DNA from: JAPPLB01 sp965208945 | GTDB lineage: Bacteria > Acidobacteriota > Terriglobia > Bryobacterales > UBA6623 | Length of the DNA stretch: 64,000 bases | Direction: 5' to 3' | Assembly: GCA_965208945.1 (NCBI GenBank) | Contig: OZ242366.1 | Location: forward strand, 3,162,001 to 3,226,000 | Shown here: positions 49,707 to 57,925 of the stretch, piece after piece | How the letters are laid out: each line of letters opens with the position of its first letter | Numbering within the stretch: the first letter of the stretch is position 1 | Translations under genes and position numbers: made by a program | The notes under the pieces: model-generated | Told to the model about the DNA's origin: nothing | The model's input: only the letters and a program-made list of their open reading frames with translations | The model's database searches: none

Positions 49707-51092
49707 CTACGCTTTTTCAGTAATCGGCACATCCGGCCGGATCACCAGCCAGCACAACGAGCCCGCAAAGTGGACTCCGGCGAACAAGTAAATGACTTGG
49801 TTCCAATCGCCTCCGGAGCGTTCGATGTCCCCAATCAGATATCCGAGTGCCGCCGGCATCACGAACGCGCCCAGCGTGCTCGCCATGTTGTTGACGCCGA
49901 TCACGATGGGTGTCTGGTCTCCGGCCATGTCCATCACGGCAGCCCAGGTTGATGCGTAGGCGAGGCCTGAGCAAAGGGCCGCGATGGCGATGACTGTCAC
50001 GAGTTGTCCGGGCGTGGAAGTCAGAGGTGCGAACAGGCTGAACAACCCGCACAGACCCAGTCCCGCCACGCCTATGCCGCAACGGCTGATCCGCTTCGAC
50101 CGAGTACGGTTCAGCAGCCAGTCCACGATGAAACCGCCCGTCATCGTTCCCAGGATGGTCGCGAGCAGCGGGGACATGTTCATCAGGCCCGAGTCCTGCC
50201 GGGTGACTCCGTAACCTTTCTCGAGAAATGCGGGGAACCAACTGACGAACAAGACATAACCGGCCGATCGGAAGGCCGCCTGGCCGCAGATGGCCCACAT
50301 GTTGGTCGAGGTCGCCATCGCGCGGGCAACCGAGACTGTTAGCCGACTTTGTTTCTTTGGTTCGTCATCACCCGTGGACTCCTCCCTGCCGGCCTCGATC
50401 AGCGCGCGCTCCTGCGCGTTCACCCAGGGATGATCAGACGGTTTTTCCCTCGCGAAAGCGAAGTAGCCGCCGGCCCATGCGATTCCGACGAGCGAATACA
50501 GGTAGTACACCGTGCGCCAATGAGCGTGCTCCAGCAGCATTGCTGTCAGGCCCATCGTGATCACGGCGCCAATCGACATGGCCGCCCCGATCGTCGCGCC
50601 ACTGGAACCTCTTCGTTGCACGGGGATCCAATCATTGATGATTTTGGCCGTGTTGGGCACGAGACCTGCCTGTGCGGCCCCGAAGGTAGCTCGCGAGAGC
50701 AGCATCGGGATGTAACTCGAAACGGAACCGGTCCAAGCCGCCAGCATTGACCACAGCACGCTCAATGCGGGAAAAGACACACGCGTACCGAAGCGGTTGG
50801 CCAGTGCTCCGCCCGGCACCTGAAAAGCGAAGTAGCCGATGTTGAACACGGCCAGGATCCACCCCATCTGCTCCGTAGTGAATTGGAGTTCGCTCTGAAT
50901 CGTTGTATTCGCGACCACGATGCAGTGGCGCGTCAAGTAGGCGCTTGAAGCCGCCAGCGCCACAGCGGCCAGAATGAAGTGACGAATCGCGGTAGGACGG
51001 TCTTCCGGCGAGACGGCGGGACAGGTCGAAGGCGATGCGTCTTGCAGGTTATTGGACACTTGTGGATGTCTCGGCCCGCGGTTGTGGTCCAC
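49707..51092 (-). CDS. MFS transporter (anion:cation symporter-like)
   Basis: This membrane protein of about 461 aa has twelve predicted helices. RHFILAAVALAASSAYLTRHCIVVANTTIQSELQFTTEQMGWILAVFNIGYFAFQVPGGALANRFGTR (about 40-107) gives the first helices and motif A (GGALANRFGTR). Another block, SRATFGAAQAGLVPNTAKIINDWIPVQRRG, is typical of the ACS/glucarate-hexuronate branch. A central cytoplasmic loop is rich in Glu and Lys (EAGREESTGDDEPKKQSR), and the second half repeats the fold. The substrate is probably a sugar acid. The start is GTG at 51092, with GTG at 51059 as a shorter option. It is 17 bp after the SDR gene on the same strand, implying one operon for sugar-acid uptake and oxidation. 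Confidence 0.82.
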   Translation of the reverse strand: MDHNRGPRHPQVSNNLQDASPSTCPAVSPEDRPTAIRHFILAAVALAASSAYLTRHCIVVANTTIQSELQFTTEQMGWILAVFNIGYFAFQVPGGALANRFGTRVSFPALSVLWSMLAAWTGSVSSYIPMLLSRATFGAAQAGLVPNTAKIINDWIPVQRRGSSGATIGAAMSIGAVITMGLTAMLLEHAHWRTVYYLYSLVGIAWAGGYFAFAREKPSDHPWVNAQERALIEAGREESTGDDEPKKQSRLTVSVARAMATSTNMWAICGQAAFRSAGYVLFVSWFPAFLEKGYGVTRQDSGLMNMSPLLATILGTMTGGFIVDWLLNRTRSKRISRCGIGVAGLGLCGLFSLFAPLTSTPGQLVTVIAIAALCSGLAYASTWAAVMDMAGDQTPIVIGVNNMASTLGAFVMPAALGYLIGDIERSGGDWNQVIYLFAGVHFAGSLCWLVIRPDVPITEKA

Positions 51093-51109
51093 GAAACATG
51101 GCGGGGACG

Positions 51110-51886
51110 CTATGGCATGAGCAAACCGCCGTTGATCTCGATGACCTGACCCGTGATGTAGCTTCCATCGTCGCTGGCGAGCAGCAACACCGCACCGACA
51201 CAGTCTTCCGGCAGGCCATCGCGGCGCAACGGGATCTGCTCCTGAACGATCTTGCGGTACGTCTCGGGCGGTGTCCAGCGCTCATGGATCCGGGTGCGGA
51301 TCACACCCGGTGCGATGGCGTTCACGGTGATACTGCGTCCGGCGAGTTCCCGTGCCCATTGGCGCACCATGTTGCTGACGGCGGCTTTCGAGGCCGCATA
51401 GCTGAGGTTGCCCGAGCCGCCTCCCGTGCGGGCGCTGATCGACGAGTTCACTACGATCCGTCCGGTGCCATTCTCCAAAACCCCGATGGCATGCTTCACG
51501 CACAGGAAGACCGACCTGCAATTGACGGCCAACCCGTTGTCCCATTGTTCCGCCGTCAAGTCCACCGTCGGGCTCTGTACCGTCGGCCCGCCGGCATTGG
51601 CTACCAGAATGTCCAGCCGGCCGAAACGGTCTTTCGCGGCCAAGACCAAACCCTGCACTTCGGCCTCGTTCGTCACGTCCGCCTGCACGGCGATTGCGGT
51701 TCCGCCCCGCTCGTTGATCGCAGCGGCCAGCTCTTCTGCGGCTTTGCCGCTCGTATGGTATCCGATGACGACCGATGCTCCGCAGCGGGCCATCCCCAGG
51801 CAGATCGCTCGTCCGATGCCGGTGGCTCCGCCTGTCACCAAAACGGCTCGTCCTCTGAGATCGGCTTGCAGCGGTAGGGAAGACAT
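51110..51886 (-). CDS. SDR family oxidoreductase
   Basis: This 258-aa short-chain dehydrogenase has the nucleotide motif VLVTGGATGIGRAICLGMARCG (TGxxxGxG), D-V at the adenine-binding VQADVTNEAEV, and NAGG in LDILVANAGGPT. The active serine is in IVVNSSIS, and YAASKAA carries the YxxxK pair. The C-terminal ITGQVIEINGGLLMP is typical of classical SDRs. The substrate is unknown, possibly a sugar alcohol or acid, given the MFS transporter gene immediately downstream in the same transcript. Confidence 0.88.
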   Translation of the reverse strand: MSSLPLQADLRGRAVLVTGGATGIGRAICLGMARCGASVVIGYHTSGKAAEELAAAINERGGTAIAVQADVTNEAEVQGLVLAAKDRFGRLDILVANAGGPTVQSPTVDLTAEQWDNGLAVNCRSVFLCVKHAIGVLENGTGRIVVNSSISARTGGGSGNLSYAASKAAVSNMVRQWARELAGRSITVNAIAPGVIRTRIHERWTPPETYRKIVQEQIPLRRDGLPEDCVGAVLLLASDDGSYITGQVIEINGGLLMP

Positions 51887-51990
51887 AGCAGGTGAAACGG
51901 TCCAGTCTACTATGTGCAGACGTTGAGGGACGGCTGTCCGTCCCTACGCCGCCGTGACCACACCCTCCGCCTGCTTAGAATAAACGCAGC

Positions 51991-53898
51991 GTGTCCGTGG
52001 AGCGATTGTTCTTTCGACTGGCCGTTGGTTGCCGGATGGTGTTGTTTTTGGCCTTTGCCGGTCTGATGCCGGCGGTCGATACCGTCGCGGATCCATACTC
52101 ACTGCCCCATGCCCGAGAGTTCCTGAGCAACTACTGCCAGGCGTGTCATCAGGGAGAATCGGCGGAGGCCAAGTTCCGTGTCGACAGCCTCGATACGATC
52201 GAGTCGTTTCGGACAAGTTCCGACCGTTGGACGCGGCTTGCAGCGCGTGTCTCGAACAACGAGATGCCGCCGAGAGGCGCACCGGTTCCGAACCTCGACG
52301 AGCGCGAGTCGTTTCTCGATTGGGTGGAGTCGACCTGGAGGAGCCAGGCTTGCGCCGCAGACCTGCCCCCGCTGCCGAGCTTGATCCGGCGCTTGAACCG
52401 GCACGAATATGCGGCTACGGTGCGCGACCTGTTCGATTTGCAGCTTGACTTCGGCACGGAGCTTCCGCTGGATGGCCCGGGTGGCGAGGGTTTTGACAAC
52501 GCGGCGGAAACGTTGTTTCTCTCACCGTTGCACTCGGAGAAATACGTCGAGATCGCAAAGTCGGTGCTTGACGCCGCGTCGAAGGAATACAAATCGAGGA
52601 TCAAGATTTTCGTAGCCGAGCCCGGCCCGGGAATCGGGGAGAAGGAAGCGGCCGGGAAGATCCTTCAGGTGTTTCTGCCGAGGGCGTTCCGGAGGCCGGT
52701 TGGCCTCGAAACCGTAGACAGGTACGTCGATCTCTTTCGTGCGGCGCGCAAGCAGGGGCATGACTTCGAGCCGGCGATCCTTTTTGCTCTGCGCAGCGTG
52801 CTGGTCTCTCCGAGGTTTCTCTTTCACGTTGAGTCTGCGGGAGACGACCCGGAACTGCGGCAGTACGAGCTTGCGTCGAGATTTTCCTACTTCTTCTGGG
52901 GCAGCATGCCGGACGAATTTCTGTTCGATGTGGCGGCGGCAGGGAAGATGGACGATCCGAACGTGCTGCGGCAACTCGTGCCGCGGATGCTTCGCGACCC
53001 CCGGGCGCTGGAGTTTGCCGACCGGTTTGTCGAGCAATGGCTGCGAACGCGTGAGTTGGAGGGTGCGCATGGACCCGACCCCGAGCTGTTCCCCGAATAC
53101 GCGACCAACGAGGAACTGCACTCGGATATCCTGTTGCAGCCGGTTTACTTCTTTCAATACGTTTTGCGCGAGAACTTGTCGCTTCTGAACTTCCTCGATT
53201 CGGAACACACGATTCTGACGTTGGCTTTGGCGAAGCATTTTGCGGTCGAGCCGGAACGCAAGCCGACGAAGAATCCCGAGTGGATACGTTTGCCGGATGG
53301 CTCGCATCGGGGCGGATTGGTGAGCATGCCGGCGGTGCTGGCGGTGTCGTCGCATCCGTACCGGACGAGCGCGGTATTGCGGGGGGCTTGGATTCTGGAC
53401 TCGATCTTGGGCACGCCGCCGCCTCCGCCGCCTCCTGATGTGCCGGAACTGGATGACGAGCAAGAGAGTGATACGCCGAAGTCGATAAGAGAGCTGTTGG
53501 CGCAGCACAGCGCGAACACCGCGTGTGCGAGTTGCCACCAGCGGATCGACCCTTGGGGGTTCGCCCTCGAGAACTACGACGTGGTGGGACGCTGGCGAGA
53601 AGAGGATGCAGGCGGGCCGATTGACGCATCGAGCGAGCTGGCGGACGGAACGAGGTTCGAGGGTCCGGCGGAGCTGAAGCAGGAGCTGTTCGACCGTTCG
53701 GAACTCTTTATTCGCAACCTGACGAAGAGAATGTTGGGGTATGCTATTGGTCGTGGCCTGACCCCGGCGGACGCCTGTACGGTGGAGACGATCGTTGATC
53801 GCGTGCGGGAAGCCGATGATCAAGCCTGGGTGCTGGTGCGGGAGATTGTGCTGAGCGCGCCGTTCCTGGAGCCCGCCGAAGCGGAGGAGCAACGATGA
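51991..53898 (+). CDS. DUF1592/DUF1588/DUF1585 c-type cytochrome protein
   Basis: This 635-aa protein starts at GTG, with a hydrophobic signal (MVLFLAFAGLMPAVDTVA, about 16-33). Domains follow the planctomycete/acidobacterial order: an N-terminal haem site, NYCQACHQGESAEAKF (about 47-62); DUF1587, SLIRRLNRHEYAATVRDLFDLQLDF; DUF1595, VFLPRAFRRPVGLETVDRYVDLF; DUF1592, PAILFALRSVLVSPRFLFHVES ... LASRFSYFFWGSMPDEFLF; DUF1588, with RGAWILDSILGTPPPPPPPDVP and CASCHQRIDPWGFALENYD (second CxxCH); and DUF1585 at the C-terminus. Its stop overlaps the next ATG (ATGA at 53895-53898), so it forms a two-gene operon with DUF1552. Redox function in the periplasm is inferred. Confidence 0.9.
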   Translation: MSVERLFFRLAVGCRMVLFLAFAGLMPAVDTVADPYSLPHAREFLSNYCQACHQGESAEAKFRVDSLDTIESFRTSSDRWTRLAARVSNNEMPPRGAPVPNLDERESFLDWVESTWRSQACAADLPPLPSLIRRLNRHEYAATVRDLFDLQLDFGTELPLDGPGGEGFDNAAETLFLSPLHSEKYVEIAKSVLDAASKEYKSRIKIFVAEPGPGIGEKEAAGKILQVFLPRAFRRPVGLETVDRYVDLFRAARKQGHDFEPAILFALRSVLVSPRFLFHVESAGDDPELRQYELASRFSYFFWGSMPDEFLFDVAAAGKMDDPNVLRQLVPRMLRDPRALEFADRFVEQWLRTRELEGAHGPDPELFPEYATNEELHSDILLQPVYFFQYVLRENLSLLNFLDSEHTILTLALAKHFAVEPERKPTKNPEWIRLPDGSHRGGLVSMPAVLAVSSHPYRTSAVLRGAWILDSILGTPPPPPPPDVPELDDEQESDTPKSIRELLAQHSANTACASCHQRIDPWGFALENYDVVGRWREEDAGGPIDASSELADGTRFEGPAELKQELFDRSELFIRNLTKRMLGYAIGRGLTPADACTVETIVDRVREADDQAWVLVREIVLSAPFLEPAEAEEQR

Positions 53899-55241
53899 AC
53901 CTGATCCGCACCAAGCCGATCTCACGTCGCACACTGTTGCGCGGAGCGGGAGCTGCTGTCGGCCTGCCGTGGCTGGAAGCGATGACTCCGGCGGTCGGAC
54001 GAGCGGCGGCGCTGAAGAACCCGGTGCGGATGGCTGCGCTCTACATGCCGAACGGGGCTTTTCCGCTGACCTGGACTCCCGAGTGCCCCGGACGTGACTA
54101 CGAGTTGACTCCGTCCCTCGAACCGCTCGCCGATCTGAGAAGCGAAGTAGCGGTGCTGACGAACCTGTGGAACGAGCAGTCGAAAGCCGGCGACGCGCAT
54201 TACACCAAAGAAGCAGCGATTCTGACTTCCGCGCAGATCAAGAAGACACAGGGCGCGGATATCCGCAACGGCATTTCGGTGGACCAGGTGGCGGCCAGGC
54301 GAGCCGGTCACTCGACGCCTTTGCCGTCGCTGGAGCTCGGCATCACGCCCGTGGCGGTCGGCAATGACGTCGCGGTCGGATATACGCGGGTCTACGGCTC
54401 GCACATTTCCTGGAGCAGTCCGACAACACCGCTGGCGCGCGAGTTGAATCCGAAGGCTGTGTATGAGCGGCTGTTCCGGGCCGCTCATGGCTCGGGAACC
54501 GATGAGGCCAGGCTGGATTCGCTGCTGCTGGATCGCGTTCTTGGCGACGCCAGGCGTCTGCGTCGTCGAGTAGGCAAGGAAGATCGAGCGCGGCTCGACG
54601 AGTACCTGTCCGTCATGCGTTCGCTGGAGAAGCGGCTGAAGCGAGCGGACGATCCCGGACGCGACTCCTGGGAACCACGCGCGCCGATCGATCTCGAAGC
54701 GGCTCCGACGGACCGGCCGTCGAGTCACCTGGAGCATGTTCGCCTGATGCTAGACATGATTGCGCTCGCTTTCCAGACGGACACGACCCGCATCAGTACG
54801 TTCATGTTCGGGAATGCGGTCAGCGAGGTGAGCTTCCGGTTTCTCGACGGCGTCGAATCCGGCCATCACGACCTCTCGCATCACGCGAATGAAAAGGTCA
54901 AGCTGAGCCAGTACAAGATCATCAATCGCTGGCATGTTGAGCAGTACGCTTACCTGCTGCGCCGTCTGGCCGCGATGCGAGAGGGCGAATCGAGCGTACT
55001 CGACAACTCGATGATTCTGTTCGCCTCGGCGTTGAGCGACGGTCACAAGCATGATCCGCACAAGCTGCCGGTCCTGCTCGGCGGACGTGGAGGCGGACGG
55101 ATTGATACCGGCCGGCACTTGGTCTACGGGAACGATCACCCGTTGTCGAATCTCTATGTTTCGATGCTTGACGCTTTCGGGACGCCGGTGGAGCGGTTTG
55201 CGGACAGCACGGGGCCACTGGCGGGGTTGCTGCATACCTAG
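53895..55241 (+). CDS. DUF1552 family exported protein
   Basis: This 448-aa protein has a Tat leader, ISRRTLLRGAGAAVGLPWLE (about residues 9-28). DUF1552 features include MAALYMPNGAFPLTWTPEC, ADLRSEVAVLTNLWNEQSKAGDAHYTKEAAILT, GISVDQVAARRAGHSTPLPSLELGI, GYTRVYGSHISWSSPTTPLARELNPKAVYERLF, and a histidine-rich end, GVESGHHDLSHHANEKVKLSQYKIINRWHVEQYAYLLRRL, with LPVLLGGRGGGRIDTGRHLVYGNDHPLSNLYVSMLDAFG. It has the alkaline-phosphatase-like superfamily fold related to DUF1501. It is translationally coupled to the DUF1592 gene. Its TAG stop abuts repeat R12. Confidence 0.9.
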   Translation: MNLIRTKPISRRTLLRGAGAAVGLPWLEAMTPAVGRAAALKNPVRMAALYMPNGAFPLTWTPECPGRDYELTPSLEPLADLRSEVAVLTNLWNEQSKAGDAHYTKEAAILTSAQIKKTQGADIRNGISVDQVAARRAGHSTPLPSLELGITPVAVGNDVAVGYTRVYGSHISWSSPTTPLARELNPKAVYERLFRAAHGSGTDEARLDSLLLDRVLGDARRLRRRVGKEDRARLDEYLSVMRSLEKRLKRADDPGRDSWEPRAPIDLEAAPTDRPSSHLEHVRLMLDMIALAFQTDTTRISTFMFGNAVSEVSFRFLDGVESGHHDLSHHANEKVKLSQYKIINRWHVEQYAYLLRRLAAMREGESSVLDNSMILFASALSDGHKHDPHKLPVLLGGRGGGRIDTGRHLVYGNDHPLSNLYVSMLDAFGTPVERFADSTGPLAGLLHT

Positions 55242-55417
55242 CCTGCCTTTCTCACCACGCGGCGAGGTGAAGTACGTGAGAGGGCCGTCAGGACTAGGCG
55301 CAAGCCGCTTGGCGCGCGCAGGCGTACTTGACGGTACGTCGAGCACGGCGAGCAAGCGCAACGAAGTCATGGTGGTCATATCGTGTGCTTCGACCGTCGG
55401 GTGGTGAGAAAGGCAGG
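55242..55417 (+). repeat. Dispersed palindromic repeat, copy R12
   Basis: A 176-bp copy with ends CCTGCCTTTCTCACCAC and GTGGTGAGAAAGGCAGG. Both ends carry the same compensating substitution (A to C on the left, T to G on the right), keeping the palindrome. The change destroys the ATG normally present at the right end. Flanks are CTAG (including the DUF1552 stop) and CTGG. Confidence 0.9.
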
Positions 55418-55427
55418 CTGGTTCCCC

Positions 55428-55928
55428 ATGCGCATGCTTCTTCGGCTCCGATGCCTTGGGCACGGCATGCTTCGCCGCAGGGTTCTCTTCCAGGGTGGAC
55501 TTTCGCTGGTCGGATTCTGCGTGCTGGCTGTAGCAGCGCCGGCGGAGAACCTGACGGGGACCTGGATGGGATTGATCCCGGGGGTGGAACGGGATATCGA
55601 GTTCAAGATCGTTCAGCATGGTGCGGCTCTGAGCGGGAAGCTATACCGGAACGGAGCCAGCAGCCCGATCATTGAAGGCAAGGTTGATGAGCGCGGCGAA
55701 GTGGAGTTCGTTGTCGAGACGCGTGAACAGGCAGGCAATCAGGTCAACATCGTGGTGTACCGGTTCGAGGGTGTTGTCTGCGAGGGCGGTATCGACCTTA
55801 CCCGCGAGCTCTCCGCCGCCCGCGACGCCGTGAGCGGCGCTGCGGTGCCGGTGCGGAGGTGGAACGACACGCCCGAACAAGACCGTCGGCGACGCTTCCA
55901 GAGCTTTACGCTTGAGCGTTTGTTTTGA
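55428..55928 (+). CDS. Exported protein of unknown function
   Basis: About 166 aa starting at the ATG 10 bp after repeat R12 (other ATGs at 55434 and 55467 are in frame). A hydrophobic leader (GGLSLVGFCVLAVAAPA) precedes ENLTGTWMGLIPGVERDIEFKIVQHGAALSGKLYRNGASSPIIEGKVDERGEVEFVV, a beta-strand pattern like lipocalin/calycin small barrels. The C-terminus is basic (DRRRRFQSFTLERLF). Ribosome-binding sequence is poor. No family name can be given. Confidence 0.6.
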   Translation: MRMLLRLRCLGHGMLRRRVLFQGGLSLVGFCVLAVAAPAENLTGTWMGLIPGVERDIEFKIVQHGAALSGKLYRNGASSPIIEGKVDERGEVEFVVETREQAGNQVNIVVYRFEGVVCEGGIDLTRELSAARDAVSGAAVPVRRWNDTPEQDRRRRFQSFTLERLF

Positions 55929-56169
55929 GAACCGACGGGCGCTTGGCCGTCCACGATCAAGCAGCAGACCTTACTTCCTGACCGTCCGCGCCCCCGTTGT
56001 GGGCCTCCAAGGCCCTTTCAACCGACAAGTGCTCTCGTTCTGCAGGTTAATGCCTGTCTGCGCTTGTCTGGGTTCTCTTGATAACGGGACGTTTTGTGCT
56101 TAGGACAGATGCGCAAGGGGCCATCGTAGTCCCGTGTCGAGTCGGCCGGCTCCTTTTCGACGAGGGCGG

Positions 56170-56679
56170 CTATTCAGCGGAGGTGGGGCGGGCAAAGAGG
56201 TCGATCTGATCCTGTGCGGGGAGTGTCTGGCGCGGGCGGCTAGGCCGGCGGACCGGGCTTCCGATGACGCCGAGGACCTTGAGTGTCAACAAGGCCGCTC
56301 GCGGAACGAAGACGCGTTGGGTGTTCGCGTTGGGATCGGGCGGAGTGACGGTGATGCCGCGTTCGTTCAATTGCAGCAGATCGTTGGGGATGATGCCCTC
56401 GAGGATTTCTCCGTCACGCAGGTTGAGGCGAATCCACAGGCCGTCGGATTTCGGCCGGGCTCCGAAGGTCTTGCGTTGGTTTGGAGCGGGGTCGTTCTGG
56501 AAGTCGCGCACGAAGGCGACGGTGCGGACTTCCTCGTAAGGGATGACCTGGAGTTGAGCGGTACGGTCCAGGAACTCGATGTTGTCGGGCCGGAGCAGGG
56601 TTTGCAGGCTGGCGTAGCCGTGGATCAGGCGTTCATCGAAACAGCGAACGCTGACCTTCTTTGTCGTTGAACCGGCCAA
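56170..56679 (-). CDS. DUF6982-like protein
   Basis: This 169-aa protein, VSVRCFDERLIHGYASLQTL ... NIEFLDRTAQLQVIPYEEVRTVAFVRDF (about 8-60) and then LWIRLNLRDGEILEGIIPND (about 82-101), has the beta-rich layout of the acidobacterial DUF6982 group, a possible PilZ- or SHOCT-like regulator. No catalytic residues are evident. It is convergent with the small exported protein gene, 241 bp away, and divergent from xerD; no operon partner. Confidence 0.6.
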   Translation of the reverse strand: MAGSTTKKVSVRCFDERLIHGYASLQTLLRPDNIEFLDRTAQLQVIPYEEVRTVAFVRDFQNDPAPNQRKTFGARPKSDGLWIRLNLRDGEILEGIIPNDLLQLNERGITVTPPDPNANTQRVFVPRAALLTLKVLGVIGSPVRRPSRPRQTLPAQDQIDLFARPTSAE

Positions 56680-56802
56680 GAGGCGCGCGCCTGACGCGCT
56701 CCGCGGGAAAGAGCGCCTCCTTAGTCAATACTAGTACGGCCGCGGCGCTGGAGTCAAGCAAAAACAAGCGCGTAAGTTATTCATTTTGCTACTGTTGAAG
56801 TA

Positions 56803-57690
56803 ATGGCTGCCGCGCCGGTCGAGGAGTTTCTTTTCTATTGCCGCAGCGAAAAGGGGCTTGCCGGGAATACCCTTGCAGCCTACCGGCGGGATCTGGAGAA
56901 GCTCTCGGCCTTCTGCAAGAAGCGCGAGCGGGAGGTGCTCCACGCGGGGACAGACGAGCTGCGCGGATTCGTGGATTCGCTCTACCGGGCGAGGTTGACG
57001 AGCCGCTCGATCGCCCGGCATATCGCGAGCGTTCGGAATTTCTACAAGTATTTTCTGAGCCGTGGACGCATCGAAGAAGACCCGGTGGCGGACATCGGCT
57101 CGCCGAAACAGTGGAAACGCTTGCCGAAATACCTGACCTTGGATGAAGTCGACCGCCTGCTCGATGCGCCCGATCACGCCAAACCGCTGGGACTCAGGGA
57201 TCGGGCGATGTTGCAGTTGCTCTACGCGACGGGGCTCAGGGTTTCCGAACTGGTGTCGGTGGAGCAGCGTAGCCTGAACGCCGAGATGGGTTTCCTGCGG
57301 TTGACCGGCAAAGGCGGCAAGCAGCGGCTCGTTCCGATTGGCCGGGAGGCCCTGGCAGCGATCGAAACGTACGTGCAGGCCGGCCGGCCGAAGATTCTCA
57401 AGGGCAAGGCCTCGCGGTTTCTGTTTGTCAGCTCGCGGGCCGGCCGCATCACGCGGCAGAACTTTTGGATCCGGCTGAAACATTACGGTTTGGAAGCGCG
57501 GATCACAAGTCCGTTGACGCCGCACGTACTGCGCCACAGTTTCGCTACGCACTTGTTGGAGGGCGGTGCGGACCTGCGCAGCGTTCAGATGATGTTGGGG
57601 CATTCGGATATCTCGACGACGGAGATCTATACGCACGTCCTTCGGGAGCGGTTGCGGAAGGTGTACGATCAGCATCACCCACGGAGCTAG
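56803..57690 (+). CDS. xerD: Tyrosine recombinase XerC/XerD-like
   Basis: This 295-aa protein has an N-terminal SAM-like core-binding domain, VEEFLFYCRSEKGLAGNTLAAYRRDLEKLSAF (6-37). The catalytic domain carries TGLRVSELV (first Arg), GKGGKQRLVPIG (Lys), HVLRHSFATHLLEGGADLRSVQMMLGHSDISTTEIYTHV (His-x2-Arg, His and the nucleophile Tyr). The end DQHHPRS is like that of XerD. It resolves chromosome dimers at dif with a partner recombinase and FtsK. It is not flanked by attachment-like repeats, so it is more likely the housekeeping enzyme than a phage integrase. The TAG stop abuts repeat R13. Confidence 0.9.
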   Translation: MAAAPVEEFLFYCRSEKGLAGNTLAAYRRDLEKLSAFCKKREREVLHAGTDELRGFVDSLYRARLTSRSIARHIASVRNFYKYFLSRGRIEEDPVADIGSPKQWKRLPKYLTLDEVDRLLDAPDHAKPLGLRDRAMLQLLYATGLRVSELVSVEQRSLNAEMGFLRLTGKGGKQRLVPIGREALAAIETYVQAGRPKILKGKASRFLFVSSRAGRITRQNFWIRLKHYGLEARITSPLTPHVLRHSFATHLLEGGADLRSVQMMLGHSDISTTEIYTHVLRERLRKVYDQHHPRS

Positions 57691-57891
57691 CTTGCATTTC
57701 TCACCATGTGGCGAGGCGAAGTGCGTGAGAGGGCCGTCAGGACGAGGCGCAAGCCGGTCGGAGGAAAAAGGCGCGAGCCGCTTGGCGCGCGCAGGCGTAC
57801 TTGAACGGTACGTCGAGCACGGCAATCAAGCGCAACGAAGTCCTGGCGGTCGTACCGTGTGCTTCGACCGTCGGGTGGTGAGAAATGCAGG
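57691..57891 (+). repeat. Dispersed palindromic repeat, copy R13 (long variant)
   Basis: A 201-bp copy beginning at the base after the xerD stop; the first terminus has one change (CTTGCATTTC). Contains the extra GGTCGGAGGAAAAAGGCGC segment. Central hairpin CGTACTTGAACGGTACG. Flanks are CTAG and CTAA. Confidence 0.9.
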
Positions 57892-57925
57892 CTAACCTAC
57901 CCGCCGGGACGACCGAGGAGAGATT

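Noticed and set aside
56803..57690. Phage or island integrase
   Set aside because: No attachment-site duplication, no phage genes nearby, and the sequence is XerD-like to its C-terminus.
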